Assembly: GCA_946402595.1 (NCBI GenBank)
Contig: CAMIWY010000001.1
Location: forward strand, 1-27,367
Direction of reading: 5' to 3'
From: an uncultured Clostridia bacterium
GTDB taxonomy: Bacteria > Bacillota > Clostridia > Peptostreptococcales > Anaerovoracaceae
DNA: 27,367 nt
Position numbers and translations under genes: made by a program. This document shows, piece after piece, positions 1 through 5,978 of this stretch. Below the pieces are notes generated by a model, which was not told where the DNA came from, made no database searches, and was given only the letters and a program-made list of their open reading frames with translations. The stretch's first letter is position 1. Each line of letters starts with the position of its first letter.

Positions 1-518
1 TAGGAAGAGCTTTGCCTGTGGAATGCTTCCCGGGAGACAATCTGGCGCTGCACCAGGGTATGGAAGCTGCAAATGCAGGTGATGTGCTTGTATTCGACAT
101 CAAAGGCTTCACGGAAGCGGGCCATTTCGGAGATATGATGGCTACAGCTTGCAAAGTGAAGGGGATCGCAGGTGTAGTGATCGACGGCAGCTGCCGCGAC
201 TCAGAGGATATCAGAGAACTTGGGCTTCCGGTGTTCGTAAAGGCGTTTAATCCGCGCGGAACAGTTAAGGAAAGCCTGGGAAGAGTGAACGTGCCGGTCG
301 TATGCGGCGGAGTGACAGTCAAACCGGGAGATATCATCTACGGAGACTGTGACGGAGTAGTCGTAATACCTCGGGAGAATGAAGATGAGGTATTTGCAAA
401 GGCACTTAAGAAATATGATTATGAGACCGAGGTGCGCGGAAAACTCCTTAGCGGCATGAGCACTATGAAAGTGTATGGATTTGACAAGCTTGTAGAGAAG
501 AGGCTTTCAGACAGATAG
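1..518 (+). CDS. RraA-family protein, 5' end outside the window
   Basis: The frame is open to the left edge, so the true start lies upstream; the TTG at 12 is only an internal codon. The visible part matches the RraA / 4-hydroxy-4-methyl-2-oxoglutarate aldolase fold: GDNLALHQGMEAANAGDVLV, then GVVIDGSCRD, then GDIIYGDCDGVVVIP. The DGxxRD motif supplies the Arg and Asp that bind substrate and metal in the class II pyruvate aldolases of this family, so an enzymatic role is possible; other members inhibit RNase E or have no known role. A second RraA-family gene follows 57 bp downstream and then a transporter, which suggests one catabolic operon. The real substrate cannot be read from the sequence. 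Confidence 0.85.
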   Translation, partial: GRALPVECFPGDNLALHQGMEAANAGDVLVFDIKGFTEAGHFGDMMATACKVKGIAGVVIDGSCRDSEDIRELGLPVFVKAFNPRGTVKESLGRVNVPVVCGGVTVKPGDIIYGDCDGVVVIPRENEDEVFAKALKKYDYETEVRGKLLSGMSTMKVYGFDKLVEKRLSDR

Positions 519-575
519 ATCAAAAAACTAACCATTCTAAGAGAGACTGAAACTAAAGATAGAAAGGAATAGGCC

Positions 576-1250
576 ATGAAACCTGAACTCACATTACCTA
601 AAGAAGTTATTGAAGCATTCAGCAAACTCGATACACCGAGCATCTCAGATGCAATGGACAAACTGAGGATCACGGGAGGATGCCTTGGCATCCATCCTGT
701 TGTTCCTGATACATATATCTGCGGGCAGGCATTTACCATCCACTATGCACCTTGCGGCGAAGAGGTAAAGGGTACTGTAGGAGACTTCATCGATGACATC
801 ATGCCTGGCGAGGTAGCTGTGATCGACAACAACGGAAGGCTGGACTGCACGGTATGGGGCGACATCATGAGCTATTATGCAACAAAGCACGGGATCGCCG
901 GAACGGTTATCGATGGCGTTTGCAGAGACATCAACGTGATTAGAAAGCTCAAATATCCTATCTTCAGCAAAAGCACATATATGGTCACGGGCAAAGACAG
1001 GGTCTACGTAGACCACATCAATGAGCCTGTAAGCATAAGTGGTGTGCAGGTATGCCCGGGAGATCTGATCTGCGCAGACAACACAGGCGTTGTGGTGGTA
1101 CCGTTTAAAAGAGCAGAAGAAGTACTCAAAGTTGCGCATGAGATCGAAGCCGTTGAGCAGGTCATCATGGCCAAGATAGAAGAGGGCATGACACTCAAAG
1201 AAGCCAGACAGCAGACCGGATACCACAAACTGCAGACACCTGAGGACTGA
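576..1250 (+). CDS. RraA-family protein (second tandem paralogue)
   Basis: Complete protein of 224 residues, the usual size for the family. The start ATG has an AAAGGA ribosome site about 8 nt upstream. Landmarks are WGDIMSYYATKHGIAGTVIDG, running into VCRD (about residues 90-115), and PGDLICADNTGVVVVP near residue 170. The DGxxRD residues expected for metal-dependent pyruvate aldolase or oxaloacetate decarboxylase chemistry are intact. It is clearly diverged from the RraA gene just upstream, so this is an old pair and not a fresh duplication; they may form a hetero-oligomer or act on related substrates. A transporter starts 18 bp downstream. Confidence 0.88.
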   Translation: MKPELTLPKEVIEAFSKLDTPSISDAMDKLRITGGCLGIHPVVPDTYICGQAFTIHYAPCGEEVKGTVGDFIDDIMPGEVAVIDNNGRLDCTVWGDIMSYYATKHGIAGTVIDGVCRDINVIRKLKYPIFSKSTYMVTGKDRVYVDHINEPVSISGVQVCPGDLICADNTGVVVVPFKRAEEVLKVAHEIEAVEQVIMAKIEEGMTLKEARQQTGYHKLQTPED

Positions 1251-1268
1251 TTCATTCAAGAGATACAA

Positions 1269-2165
1269 ATGACTGACGATAGGAGTCAAAAAAAGAAATT
1301 ATCGATGCAGGCGGCGATTCTCCTGATGGCAGCAGTAGCTGTTGCCAGGGGGTCGTCGTTCATATTCTCCAAGCTGCTCCTTCAGACGCTGGAGCCGTTC
1401 AATCTGCTTGGGGTCAGATCGCTCACGGCATTCCTGATCCTATTTGCCGTGTTCGGTCGAAGGGTCATCGCGGCTGTAAAGGAAAACAGCAGGGTTCTGA
1501 AGGCGGGAGCCCTGCTTGGAGCCATGTTTTTTCTGATAATGACCCTTGAACTTAACGGCCTGAAGCACACGACTGCATCGACCGCATCCTTCATAGAGAA
1601 TTCCGCGGTAGTGCTGGTGCCGCTGTTTGAGGCCGTCATTCTATGGAGAAGACCTGACGGGGTGACCATCGTGTGCGCTGTGTTTTGCCTTGCTGGCGTT
1701 GGGTCGATCGCAATGGGGGATCTGAGCGGCAGGATCGGCATCGGAGAGCTAATGTGCATGATGGCTGCCCTGCTTTATACTGGGGCAATCATAGTTATGG
1801 ACAGAGAAGCAAAGAGGTGTGACGCGTTCACGGTAGGGATCCTTTACGTCGGCTTCATGGGCCTGTTCGGGATGATTGGATCGTTTGCAGCCGAGGCCCC
1901 GCACTTTCCGCAGACCCCATCTGAATGGGTATTGCTGCTGATGCTGGCCGTCATATGCTCGAGCTTCGGATTCGCCATGCAGCCGGTAGCGCAGAGGACT
2001 ATATCTTCTGAAACAGCAGGTGTTCTGACAGCACTCAATCCTCTCACTACAGCAGTGCTGGGAACCGTTGTACTGACTGAGCCGTTCGGAATAAACAGCA
2101 TCATCGGCGCCATACTGATATTAGCAGGAGTTGTAATACATAACACACAAAAAAAGGATCTCTAG
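1269..2165 (+). CDS. EamA-family (DMT superfamily) transporter
   Basis: 298 residues with about ten hydrophobic segments and two internally related halves, the layout of the drug/metabolite transporter superfamily (EamA domains). A short charged N-terminus (MTDDRSQKKK) precedes the first membrane helix. Typical features include FIENSAVVLVPLFEAVILWR at the end of the first half and TAGVLTALNPLTTAVLGTVV in the second. It begins 18 bp after the second RraA-family gene with only a weak ribosome site, so it is probably translated from the same message. By context it may import or export the compound handled by the two RraA proteins. Substrate and direction are unknown. Confidence 0.85.
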   Translation: MTDDRSQKKKLSMQAAILLMAAVAVARGSSFIFSKLLLQTLEPFNLLGVRSLTAFLILFAVFGRRVIAAVKENSRVLKAGALLGAMFFLIMTLELNGLKHTTASTASFIENSAVVLVPLFEAVILWRRPDGVTIVCAVFCLAGVGSIAMGDLSGRIGIGELMCMMAALLYTGAIIVMDREAKRCDAFTVGILYVGFMGLFGMIGSFAAEAPHFPQTPSEWVLLLMLAVICSSFGFAMQPVAQRTISSETAGVLTALNPLTTAVLGTVVLTEPFGINSIIGAILILAGVVIHNTQKKDL

Positions 2166-2225
2166 GATTCAATTAAGAATGATGTTTTCAGCCCTCCTGA
2201 TCATATGAGATGTGTTAATTGAATC
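2166..2225. repeat. 11-bp inverted repeat after the transporter gene
   Basis: GATTCAATTAA at 2166-2176 is repeated exactly in inverse as TTAATTGAATC at 2215-2225, with 38 bp between. The left arm starts inside the transporter's stop codon. No T-run follows, so it is not a typical intrinsic terminator. It could be a weak mRNA 3'-end stem or the trace of a lost small element. Confidence 0.5.
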
Positions 2226-2238
2226 AGACGTGCTGAGG

Positions 2239-2281
2239 GTCGTCAAACTGTCGTCAAACTGTCGTCAAAACTGTCGTCAAA
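2239..2281. repeat. Short tandem repeat, unit GTCGTCAAACT
   Basis: An 11-bp unit is present at 2239-2249 and 2250-2260, again with one extra A at 2261-2272, and in part at 2273-2281. It lies in the spacer between the transporter and the tRNA terminator and does not code. The near-identity of the units suggests recent slippage or expansion. Confidence 0.8.
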
Positions 2282-2283
2282 TC

Positions 2284-2330
2284 AAAAACCGAAGTCCTGA
2301 AACGTAGTAATTGCAAGGGCTTCGGCTTTT
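2284..2330 (-). terminator. Intrinsic terminator for gpsA/tRNA-Arg, probably bidirectional
   Basis: CCGAAGTCCT (2289-2298) pairs with AGGGCTTCGG (2316-2325), ten base pairs with one G-T. On the minus strand the stem is followed by TTTTT (A-run at 2284-2288), ending the tRNA transcript. On the plus strand it is followed by CTTTTACTTTT, so it can also stop read-through from the transporter gene. Confidence 0.8.
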
Positions 2331-2338
2331 ACTTTTGC

Positions 2339-2414
2339 TGGTGCGCGCGGCGGGGATCGAACCCGCGGCCTTCTCATTCGGAGTGAGACACTCTATCCAC
2401 TGAGCTACGCGCGC
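2339..2414 (-). tRNA. tRNA-Arg(CCG)
   Basis: Read on the minus strand the 76 nt fold into a complete cloverleaf. The acceptor stem is GCGCGCG (2408-2414) with CGCGCGC (2343-2349); the anticodon stem is TCTCA/TGAGA with loop CTCCGAA; the T arm is GCGGG-TTCGATC-CCCGC. Discriminator A and the CCA end are encoded (2339-2342). Loop positions 34-36 read CCG, which decodes CGG as arginine. It lies 41 bp downstream of gpsA on the same strand and may share its transcript. No integrase or att duplication is visible beside it. Confidence 0.95.
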
Positions 2415-2455
2415 ATGACGCAGGATTGGATCAGCAATCCTGCTTTTTAAGTTGT

Positions 2456-3454
2456 TTATTTATATTCCTGTTTTCTAGGTCTTCCCATCAGTGTCTCCAG
2501 GGCATCCTCAACTCTGATGTTGCCCTGGATGACATTGTAGATGGCCTCGGTGATAGGCATCTCTACGCCGGCTCTCTTGGAGAGCTCGTAAGCTGCCTCT
2601 GCAGTGAACATTCCCTCAACTACCATGCCGATGGACTTGCGTGCCTCCTCAGGATCCATACCCTGGCCGATGAGGCGTCCGCATCTGAAGTTGCGGGAGT
2701 GCATGCTGGTGCAGGTAACGATCATGTCGCCGACACCTGAGAGACCTGCGAAGGTCTCGAATTTTGCACCAAGTGCCATTCCGAGACGGGTCATCTCTGC
2801 GATGCCTCTTGTCATCATGGCTGCTCTTGTGTTGTCGCCGAATCCCATGCCGTCGATGATTCCTGAACCAACAGCCATTACGTTCTTGACTGAACCTGCG
2901 AGCTCCATGCCGAGCATGTCGTCGTTGGTGTAGATTCTGAATCTGTGTGTCGAGAAGAGATCGCTTATCGATCTTGCCGTGCGAGGGTCTCTGGAAGAAA
3001 CGGATACTGCTGTCGGTACGCCGATGCCGACTTCCTCAGCGTGAGACGGCCCGGAGATGCATGCGTATCTGTTCATGTCGAAGCCGACTTCCTCAGCGAC
3101 CTCGGACATTCTCATGAGGGTCTTCTGCTCGATACCCTTTGCGATGTTCATTGCGAGGGCGTCTTCCTTGATGAAAGGCATTGCGGACTTCAGCGCTGCT
3201 CTGAAGTGCTGTGCAGGAATCGAGAAAACGACGATGTCTGCGTCCTTCAGTGCTGCTTCGTTGTCTGTGTAGAAGTGATAATCACCTTCAAGCTTGACGC
3301 CCGGGAGATAGTCTGTGTTCTCCATTGCCGCTTCCATGCGGTCGAGGTGGGCCTTGTCGATATCGAAGATGTTGACTGTGCAGCCCTTGGCTGCAACGAT
3401 TGTTGAAAGTGCGGTGCCGAAGCTTCCGGCGCCTATGAATGTAACGGTGCTCAT
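2456..3454 (-). CDS. gpsA: Glycerol-3-phosphate dehydrogenase [NAD(P)+]
   Basis: A 332-residue protein that interconverts dihydroxyacetone phosphate and sn-glycerol 3-phosphate in the cytoplasm, supplying the backbone for phospholipids. The start is fixed by AGGAGG seven nt before the ATG at 3454; a longer reading to 3637 would translate the leader and its palindromic repeat. Seen motifs: the dinucleotide-binding GAGSFGTAL at residues 7-15, SGPSHAEEV, the active-site lysine region GSVKNVMAVGSGIIDG, and GDNTRAAMMTRG, which binds the substrate phosphate. Length is normal for the family. It is expressed from its own promoter (3555-3583) and followed by tRNA-Arg. Confidence 0.97.
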   Translation of the reverse strand: MSTVTFIGAGSFGTALSTIVAAKGCTVNIFDIDKAHLDRMEAAMENTDYLPGVKLEGDYHFYTDNEAALKDADIVVFSIPAQHFRAALKSAMPFIKEDALAMNIAKGIEQKTLMRMSEVAEEVGFDMNRYACISGPSHAEEVGIGVPTAVSVSSRDPRTARSISDLFSTHRFRIYTNDDMLGMELAGSVKNVMAVGSGIIDGMGFGDNTRAAMMTRGIAEMTRLGMALGAKFETFAGLSGVGDMIVTCTSMHSRNFRCGRLIGQGMDPEEARKSIGMVVEGMFTAEAAYELSKRAGVEMPITEAIYNVIQGNIRVEDALETLMGRPRKQEYK

Positions 3455-3515
3455 AATCAGCCTCCTGATGAATTCATTTTGATGCGATAAGTCAGAGGAG
3501 TATTCCTGCTGGCAA

Positions 3516-3550
3516 AAGATGACAACGAGAACCGTCCCCAATGTCATCTT
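3516..3550. repeat. REP-like palindromic repeat, copy A
   Basis: AAGATGACA (3516-3524) and TGTCATCTT (3542-3550) form a 9-bp inverted repeat around a core containing GAACCGTCCCC. The core and the TGACA/TGTCA ends match two further copies at 3607-3639 and 21024-21054. If transcribed from the gpsA promoter it gives a hairpin at the 5' end of that mRNA. Confidence 0.7.
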
Positions 3551-3554
3551 TCGA

Positions 3555-3583
3555 ATTATACAGGGTTTTGGGAGGAGTGACAA
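3555..3583 (-). promoter_or_regulatory. Sigma-A promoter of gpsA
   Basis: On the minus strand TTGTCA (3583 to 3578) and TATAAT (3560 to 3555) are separated by exactly 17 bp, five and six matches to consensus. Transcription would start near 3548, placing the palindromic repeat at 3516-3550 at the extreme 5' end of the gpsA message. Confidence 0.75.
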
Positions 3584-3606
3584 GTGTGAGGGCACTTTGA
3601 CAGGGT

Positions 3607-3639
3607 ATGTGTCAAAAAGGACCGTCCCTGTTGACACAT
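3607..3639. repeat. REP-like palindromic repeat, copy B
   Basis: ATGTGTCAA (3607-3615) and TTGACACAT (3631-3639) pair over 9 bp around AAAGGACCGTCCCTG. The core GGACCGTCC is itself almost self-complementary. Copy C, over 17 kb away, has the same core and nearly the same arms in the same orientation. Confidence 0.75.
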
Positions 3640-3646
3640 CATGTCA

Positions 3647-3675
3647 TAGGCATGGGAAAGTATTTGTGCTAAAAT
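3647..3675 (+). promoter_or_regulatory. Candidate extended -10 promoter of the phosphatase
   Basis: TGCTAAAAT (3667-3675) is an extended -10 element, and TAGGCA (3647-3652) lies 17 bp upstream with four of six matches to TTGACA. The expected transcription start falls at about 3682-3683, on the second ATG of the phosphatase frame, which would give a message with no leader. Confidence 0.45.
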
Positions 3676-3682
3676 GATTGCC

Positions 3683-4309
3683 ATGGAACAGATTTTATAC
3701 CTGATAAGACATGGACATACGTCGGGGACGAGGAGTGACCTCTTCTACGGCGCGACTGATCTGCCGATCACTGAAGACGGCTACATGGAAGTCGAATCGT
3801 TTGCTGCGGACGGGGTGTATCCGGATCCTGAGGGAGCTTCTGTATGGACTTCGGGCATGCTGAGGACGGAGCAGACTCTGAATGCGATGTACGGTGACAT
3901 AGAGCACAGTCATGAGCCTCTGCTGAAGGAGATAAACCTGGGCAAGTTCGAGATGAAGACCTACAGCGAGATCATGGAGGACGACTACGGCCGCGCCTGG
4001 CTCAGCGGTGAGCTTGAGACTCTGTCTTTCGAGGGCGGTGACAGCCACGAGAGCTTCAACAGGCGCGTGACTGAAGGCGTATGGAACATTCTCCGCGAGG
4101 CTGAAAAGGCGGGTAAAGACAAAGTCATCGCCGTACTTCATGGTGCGGTCATAACCTATCTGATGTACAACGCTTTTCCGGAACAGTACACGGACATGTG
4201 GATGTGGACTCCTAATCCGGGAACAGGGTACAAGGTGACCGTAAGAGAAGGCAGGCCTGTCTCCTGGACGACGGTCGGCGAGACGGGTGAGAGGGTCGTG
4301 CCGCTGTAG
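3683..4309 (+). CDS. Histidine phosphatase family protein (phosphoglycerate mutase-like)
   Basis: About 208 residues. The family signature LIRHGHT lies near the N-terminus and supplies the histidine that is phosphorylated in catalysis; LKEINLGKFE gives the usual acidic residue, and VIAVLHGAVI near residue 155 gives the second catalytic histidine. Such proteins dephosphorylate sugar phosphates, nucleotides or cobalamin precursors; the substrate here is not evident. Another ATG in frame lies at 3674, but it overlaps the proposed -10 element and neither start has a clear ribosome site, so 3683 (MEQILYLIRHG, the usual family beginning) is preferred. The selenoprotein candidate follows 53 bp downstream on the same strand. 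Confidence 0.85.
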   Translation: MEQILYLIRHGHTSGTRSDLFYGATDLPITEDGYMEVESFAADGVYPDPEGASVWTSGMLRTEQTLNAMYGDIEHSHEPLLKEINLGKFEMKTYSEIMEDDYGRAWLSGELETLSFEGGDSHESFNRRVTEGVWNILREAEKAGKDKVIAVLHGAVITYLMYNAFPEQYTDMWMWTPNPGTGYKVTVREGRPVSWTTVGETGERVVPL

Positions 4310-4362
4310 ATTCTTAGGGGATCTCATGAGATGGGCAAAACGACTGCAGGGTCAGGTTTCTG

Positions 4363-5055
4363 ATGATAGAACTTAACGACAACGCAATTGAATACATGCA
4401 GCGCCTCGGGTTCCGCGACCTCATACTCGGTGCGGAGAAGTTCACCACCTGATGCGATCCTCCGAGGATGGAGGTGTCGGTGAGTTTCACCGACGGGAGC
4501 AGGGAGCTGAATGAAGAAGGCGCAAAATACAGTCTGGATGAGACGTTACTTGGCAGAGCCTGGATTCCGCTCGAAGGCCTTATACTAACACCGCCGGTGA
4601 GGGTGAGATATGAAAAACACCCGTGGATCGAGGCTTTTGAGTTTGACGGGGTCAGGGCTGCTCCGGCAAAACGCAAGGGCATCGGGACCAAGGGCGCAAA
4701 AGGCTTCGTGAGGTCACTCAGCACGATCTATTCAGGTGCTTACGATGACTACCGCACATTCGGAGGAGATGAAAACTTCGACGCAGCCGGATACTTCAGA
4801 CATGCGGCAGAACATTTTGCCCGCATGGCAGAGGATGACGGCAGACGTAAGATGGCTGCAAAGTTCTGCGGCTTTGCTGAGAACATGTGGCGTGAGGGCG
4901 ACCGGGAGATGCTGGACATATGCATGGATGCTGTTATCCCCGTCCTTAAAGAAAATGTTTACATGAGAGCGGTCCTGGACGATACTATAACTGAAGAGTT
5001 CCGCAAATACCTAGAGGTAAACGGATCGGCAAACAATATACTGGAAGCAAATTAG
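4363..5055 (+). CDS. Probable selenoprotein, HesB-like CC/Se-motif N-terminus, UGA at 4450 read as Sec
   Basis: One frame runs from ATG 4363 to TAG 5055 with a single internal TGA at 4450-4452. Read as selenocysteine this gives 230 residues with U30-C31: ...LILGAEKFTT-U-CDPPRMEV. The start MIELNDNAIEYMQRLGF and a paired U/C followed by a short beta-rich region resemble, from memory, HesB-like 'CC/Se motif' selenoproteins. A hairpin that fits a bacterial SECIS follows (4475-4495). The ATG at 4468 has no ribosome site at proper spacing, so a restart there is unlikely; ATG 4363 has a weak CAGG site. After about residue 105 comes a basic linker and then about 120 mostly helical residues that I do not recognise. 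Function is unknown; a redox or metal-linked role is inferred. The alternative is a nonsense-disrupted gene. Confidence 0.6.
4475..4495 (+). promoter_or_regulatory. Candidate bacterial SECIS hairpin
   Basis: GTCGGTGA (4476-4483) pairs fully with TCACCGAC (4487-4494), with a further T-G pair outside; the loop is GTT. Bacterial SECIS elements are described as a stem with a small loop, a G in the first two loop positions, and a loop about 16-37 nt after the UGA. Here the loop G is 32 nt after the UGA. A competing weaker stem (CCTCC/GGAGG, 4459-4474) lies closer to the UGA, also with G first in its loop. Confidence 0.5.
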
Positions 5056-5069
5056 CAGGAGAGAGAATC

Positions 5070-5642
5070 ATGGCTTCGAAGAAGAACAAAAGAGAATTAA
5101 AGTTCACGCTCAATGACAATGACTATAAGGCCTTCGGCAAGTACCGCATACTGTACACTGAACAGGGACATAAGATGGTCAGAAGGCAGAGGCTGACATA
5201 TCTGTTCGGTGCAGCGATGATCGCCCTCCTGTTTACTGTATTCAAAGTGGAGCAGAGCAGCTTCAGGTACCTTATGTATATCATAGCAGGCGCTTTGGCT
5301 GTAGTGGGTATTTTCTTCGCGGAGGCCCTCGTGCTGAGACAGCAGGACAAAGCGATAGAGGCATCCGCCAACACCGCAGAGAGAGTCAACGCCGGTGAGA
5401 ACACGGTCAGGTTCGATGATGACACTTTCACCACATCCGGCAACGGGGATGATCAGGTGTTTAAATACAGTGACATCAAGCTGATCGATCTTACGGAAGA
5501 AGCCATATATGTATGGATGAGCGACACTATGATCATGCCGCTGCCGCTGCACGCCTTCAGAGGTATGGAAGAGATGAAGGAACTCTGCAAGTGGCTCAGG
5601 GCAAAAGTCGATGAGCAGAACGGAGAGGGCAAAGCTGAATAG
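5070..5642 (+). CDS. YcxB-like membrane protein
   Basis: 190 residues with a good ribosome site (AGGAGAGA) before the ATG, 14 bp after the selenoprotein stop. A charged N-terminus contains FTLNDNDYKAFGKY. Two adjacent hydrophobic helices follow (about residues 44-62 and 66-86). The cytoplasmic domain contains NTVRFDDDTFTTSGNGDDQV, KYSDIKLIDLTEEAIYVWMS and MIMPLPLHAFRG, the pattern of YcxB-like proteins, which end in a PH-like beta domain. The family has no established function. It closes the group that starts at the phosphatase. Confidence 0.75.
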   Translation: MASKKNKRELKFTLNDNDYKAFGKYRILYTEQGHKMVRRQRLTYLFGAAMIALLFTVFKVEQSSFRYLMYIIAGALAVVGIFFAEALVLRQQDKAIEASANTAERVNAGENTVRFDDDTFTTSGNGDDQVFKYSDIKLIDLTEEAIYVWMSDTMIMPLPLHAFRGMEEMKELCKWLRAKVDEQNGEGKAE

Positions 5643-5738
5643 CATGTGCCGCACCCGCAGCTTGTTTGTAAGATTTCACTAACAACGCTGGATGGCGGTG
5701 TTGTTCGTTGTGAAAAACAACAACAAAATCGCGAAAAG

Positions 5739-5758
5739 TTGTTGACATAACTCAACAA
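5739..5758. promoter_or_regulatory. Palindrome over the -35 box, possible operator
   Basis: TTGTTGAcataacTCAACAA is a perfect 7-bp inverted repeat with a 6-bp spacer and covers the -35 element of the metNIQ leader promoter. Upstream, 5681-5724 holds more GTTGT/ACAAC inverted copies (5681-5686 with 5700-5705, and 5707-5711 with 5717-5721). A repressor binding here would block RNA polymerase; the regulator is unknown. Confidence 0.4.
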
Positions 5759-5770
5759 GGTTGCTATATT
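5742..5770 (+). promoter_or_regulatory. Sigma-A promoter of the metNIQ leader
   Basis: TTGACA (5742-5747) is a perfect -35. After 17 bp comes TATATT (5765-5770), preceded by TG one base upstream (extended -10). Transcription should start near 5777, about 255 nt before metN, leaving room for a long regulatory leader. Confidence 0.85.
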
Positions 5771-5823
5771 ACACTCTAGACGGGAGATAATCCCACCTTA
5801 TTCTATGAAAGGAGCACATTCAC

Positions 5824-5892
5824 ATGACAGGAAGAAGCATGATGATGGAAATGGGAATGATGGGCATGTGCATGTGCAGAGCCGATGAATAG
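5824..5892 (+). CDS. Met/Cys-rich leader peptide of the metNIQ operon
   Basis: ATG 5824 follows AAAGGAG at a spacing of nine nt and opens a 22-codon ORF ending at TAG 5890. Nine codons are Met (1, 6, 7, 8, 10, 12, 13, 15, 17) and two are Cys (16, 18); eight Met codons fall within codons 6-17, ending in Met-Cys-Met-Cys. It lies between a strong promoter and an intrinsic terminator, directly ahead of a methionine importer. Control codons for the operon's own substrate are the mark of a ribosome-mediated attenuator. The product itself probably has no other role, although a Met/Cys-rich peptide could also bind metals such as copper. Too short for standard gene callers. Confidence 0.75.
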   Translation: MTGRSMMMEMGMMGMCMCRADE

Positions 5893-5945
5893 CATAGGAT
5901 AAGGTCATAACGAAGCCGACACTATGAGTTTTCTCATGTATCATA

Positions 5946-5978
5946 CCGGGGCAGGTCGTTAGGACCTGCCCCGGTTTT
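5946..5978 (+). terminator. Intrinsic terminator in the metNIQ leader
   Basis: CCGGGGCAGGTC (5946-5957) pairs perfectly over 12 bp with GACCTGCCCCGG (5963-5974) around a 5-nt loop and is followed by TTTT. It stands 54 bp upstream of metN with no gene closing before it except the leader ORF, so its natural role is conditional termination. Confidence 0.9.

Larger units (their letters stand above)
5795..5978 (+). promoter_or_regulatory. Attenuator leader RNA with mutually exclusive helices
   Basis: Helix P1: 5795-5807 (ACCTTATTCTATG) with 5893-5905 (CATAGGATAAGGT), 13 pairs including one G-U, enclosing the whole leader ORF. Helix P2 inside it: 5814-5826 with 5865-5877, 12 of 13 pairs, covering the start codon on one side and the Met-Cys-Met-Cys codons on the other. 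Antiterminator: 5902-5913 (AGGTCATAACGA) with 5956-5967 (TCGTTAGGACCT), 11 of 12 pairs. Terminator: 5946-5957 with 5963-5974. P1 and the antiterminator share 5902-5905; the antiterminator and terminator share 5956-5957 and 5963-5967. So P1 favours termination, and loss of P1 favours read-through. A short hairpin (GGGA/TCCC, 5782-5794) stacks directly below P1. No S-box or T-box consensus was seen. Confidence 0.7.

Noticed and set aside
2239..2281. CRISPR-like repeats
   Set aside because: The units are 11 bp and directly adjacent without spacers, and no cas genes are nearby.
3455..3637. Upstream extension of gpsA to an ATG at 3637
   Set aside because: The extra 61 codons run through the promoter and two palindromic repeats; AGGAGG before 3454 and the GAGSFG position fix the start there.
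4468..5055. Start of the selenoprotein candidate at ATG 4468
   Set aside because: No ribosome site at usable spacing, and it would discard an upstream frame that reads through a single UGA with matching family features.
5681..5712. Terminator after the YcxB-like gene
   Set aside because: AACAAC/GTTGTT stems exist but are AT-rich, with no T-run; they fit better with the inverted GTTGT copies around the promoter.
5777..5945. S-box (SAM-I) riboswitch or Met T-box before metN
   Set aside because: Neither the conserved SAM-I core nor the T-box AGGGUGG sequence is present; the Met-rich ORF explains the region better. A new metabolite-binding RNA cannot be excluded.
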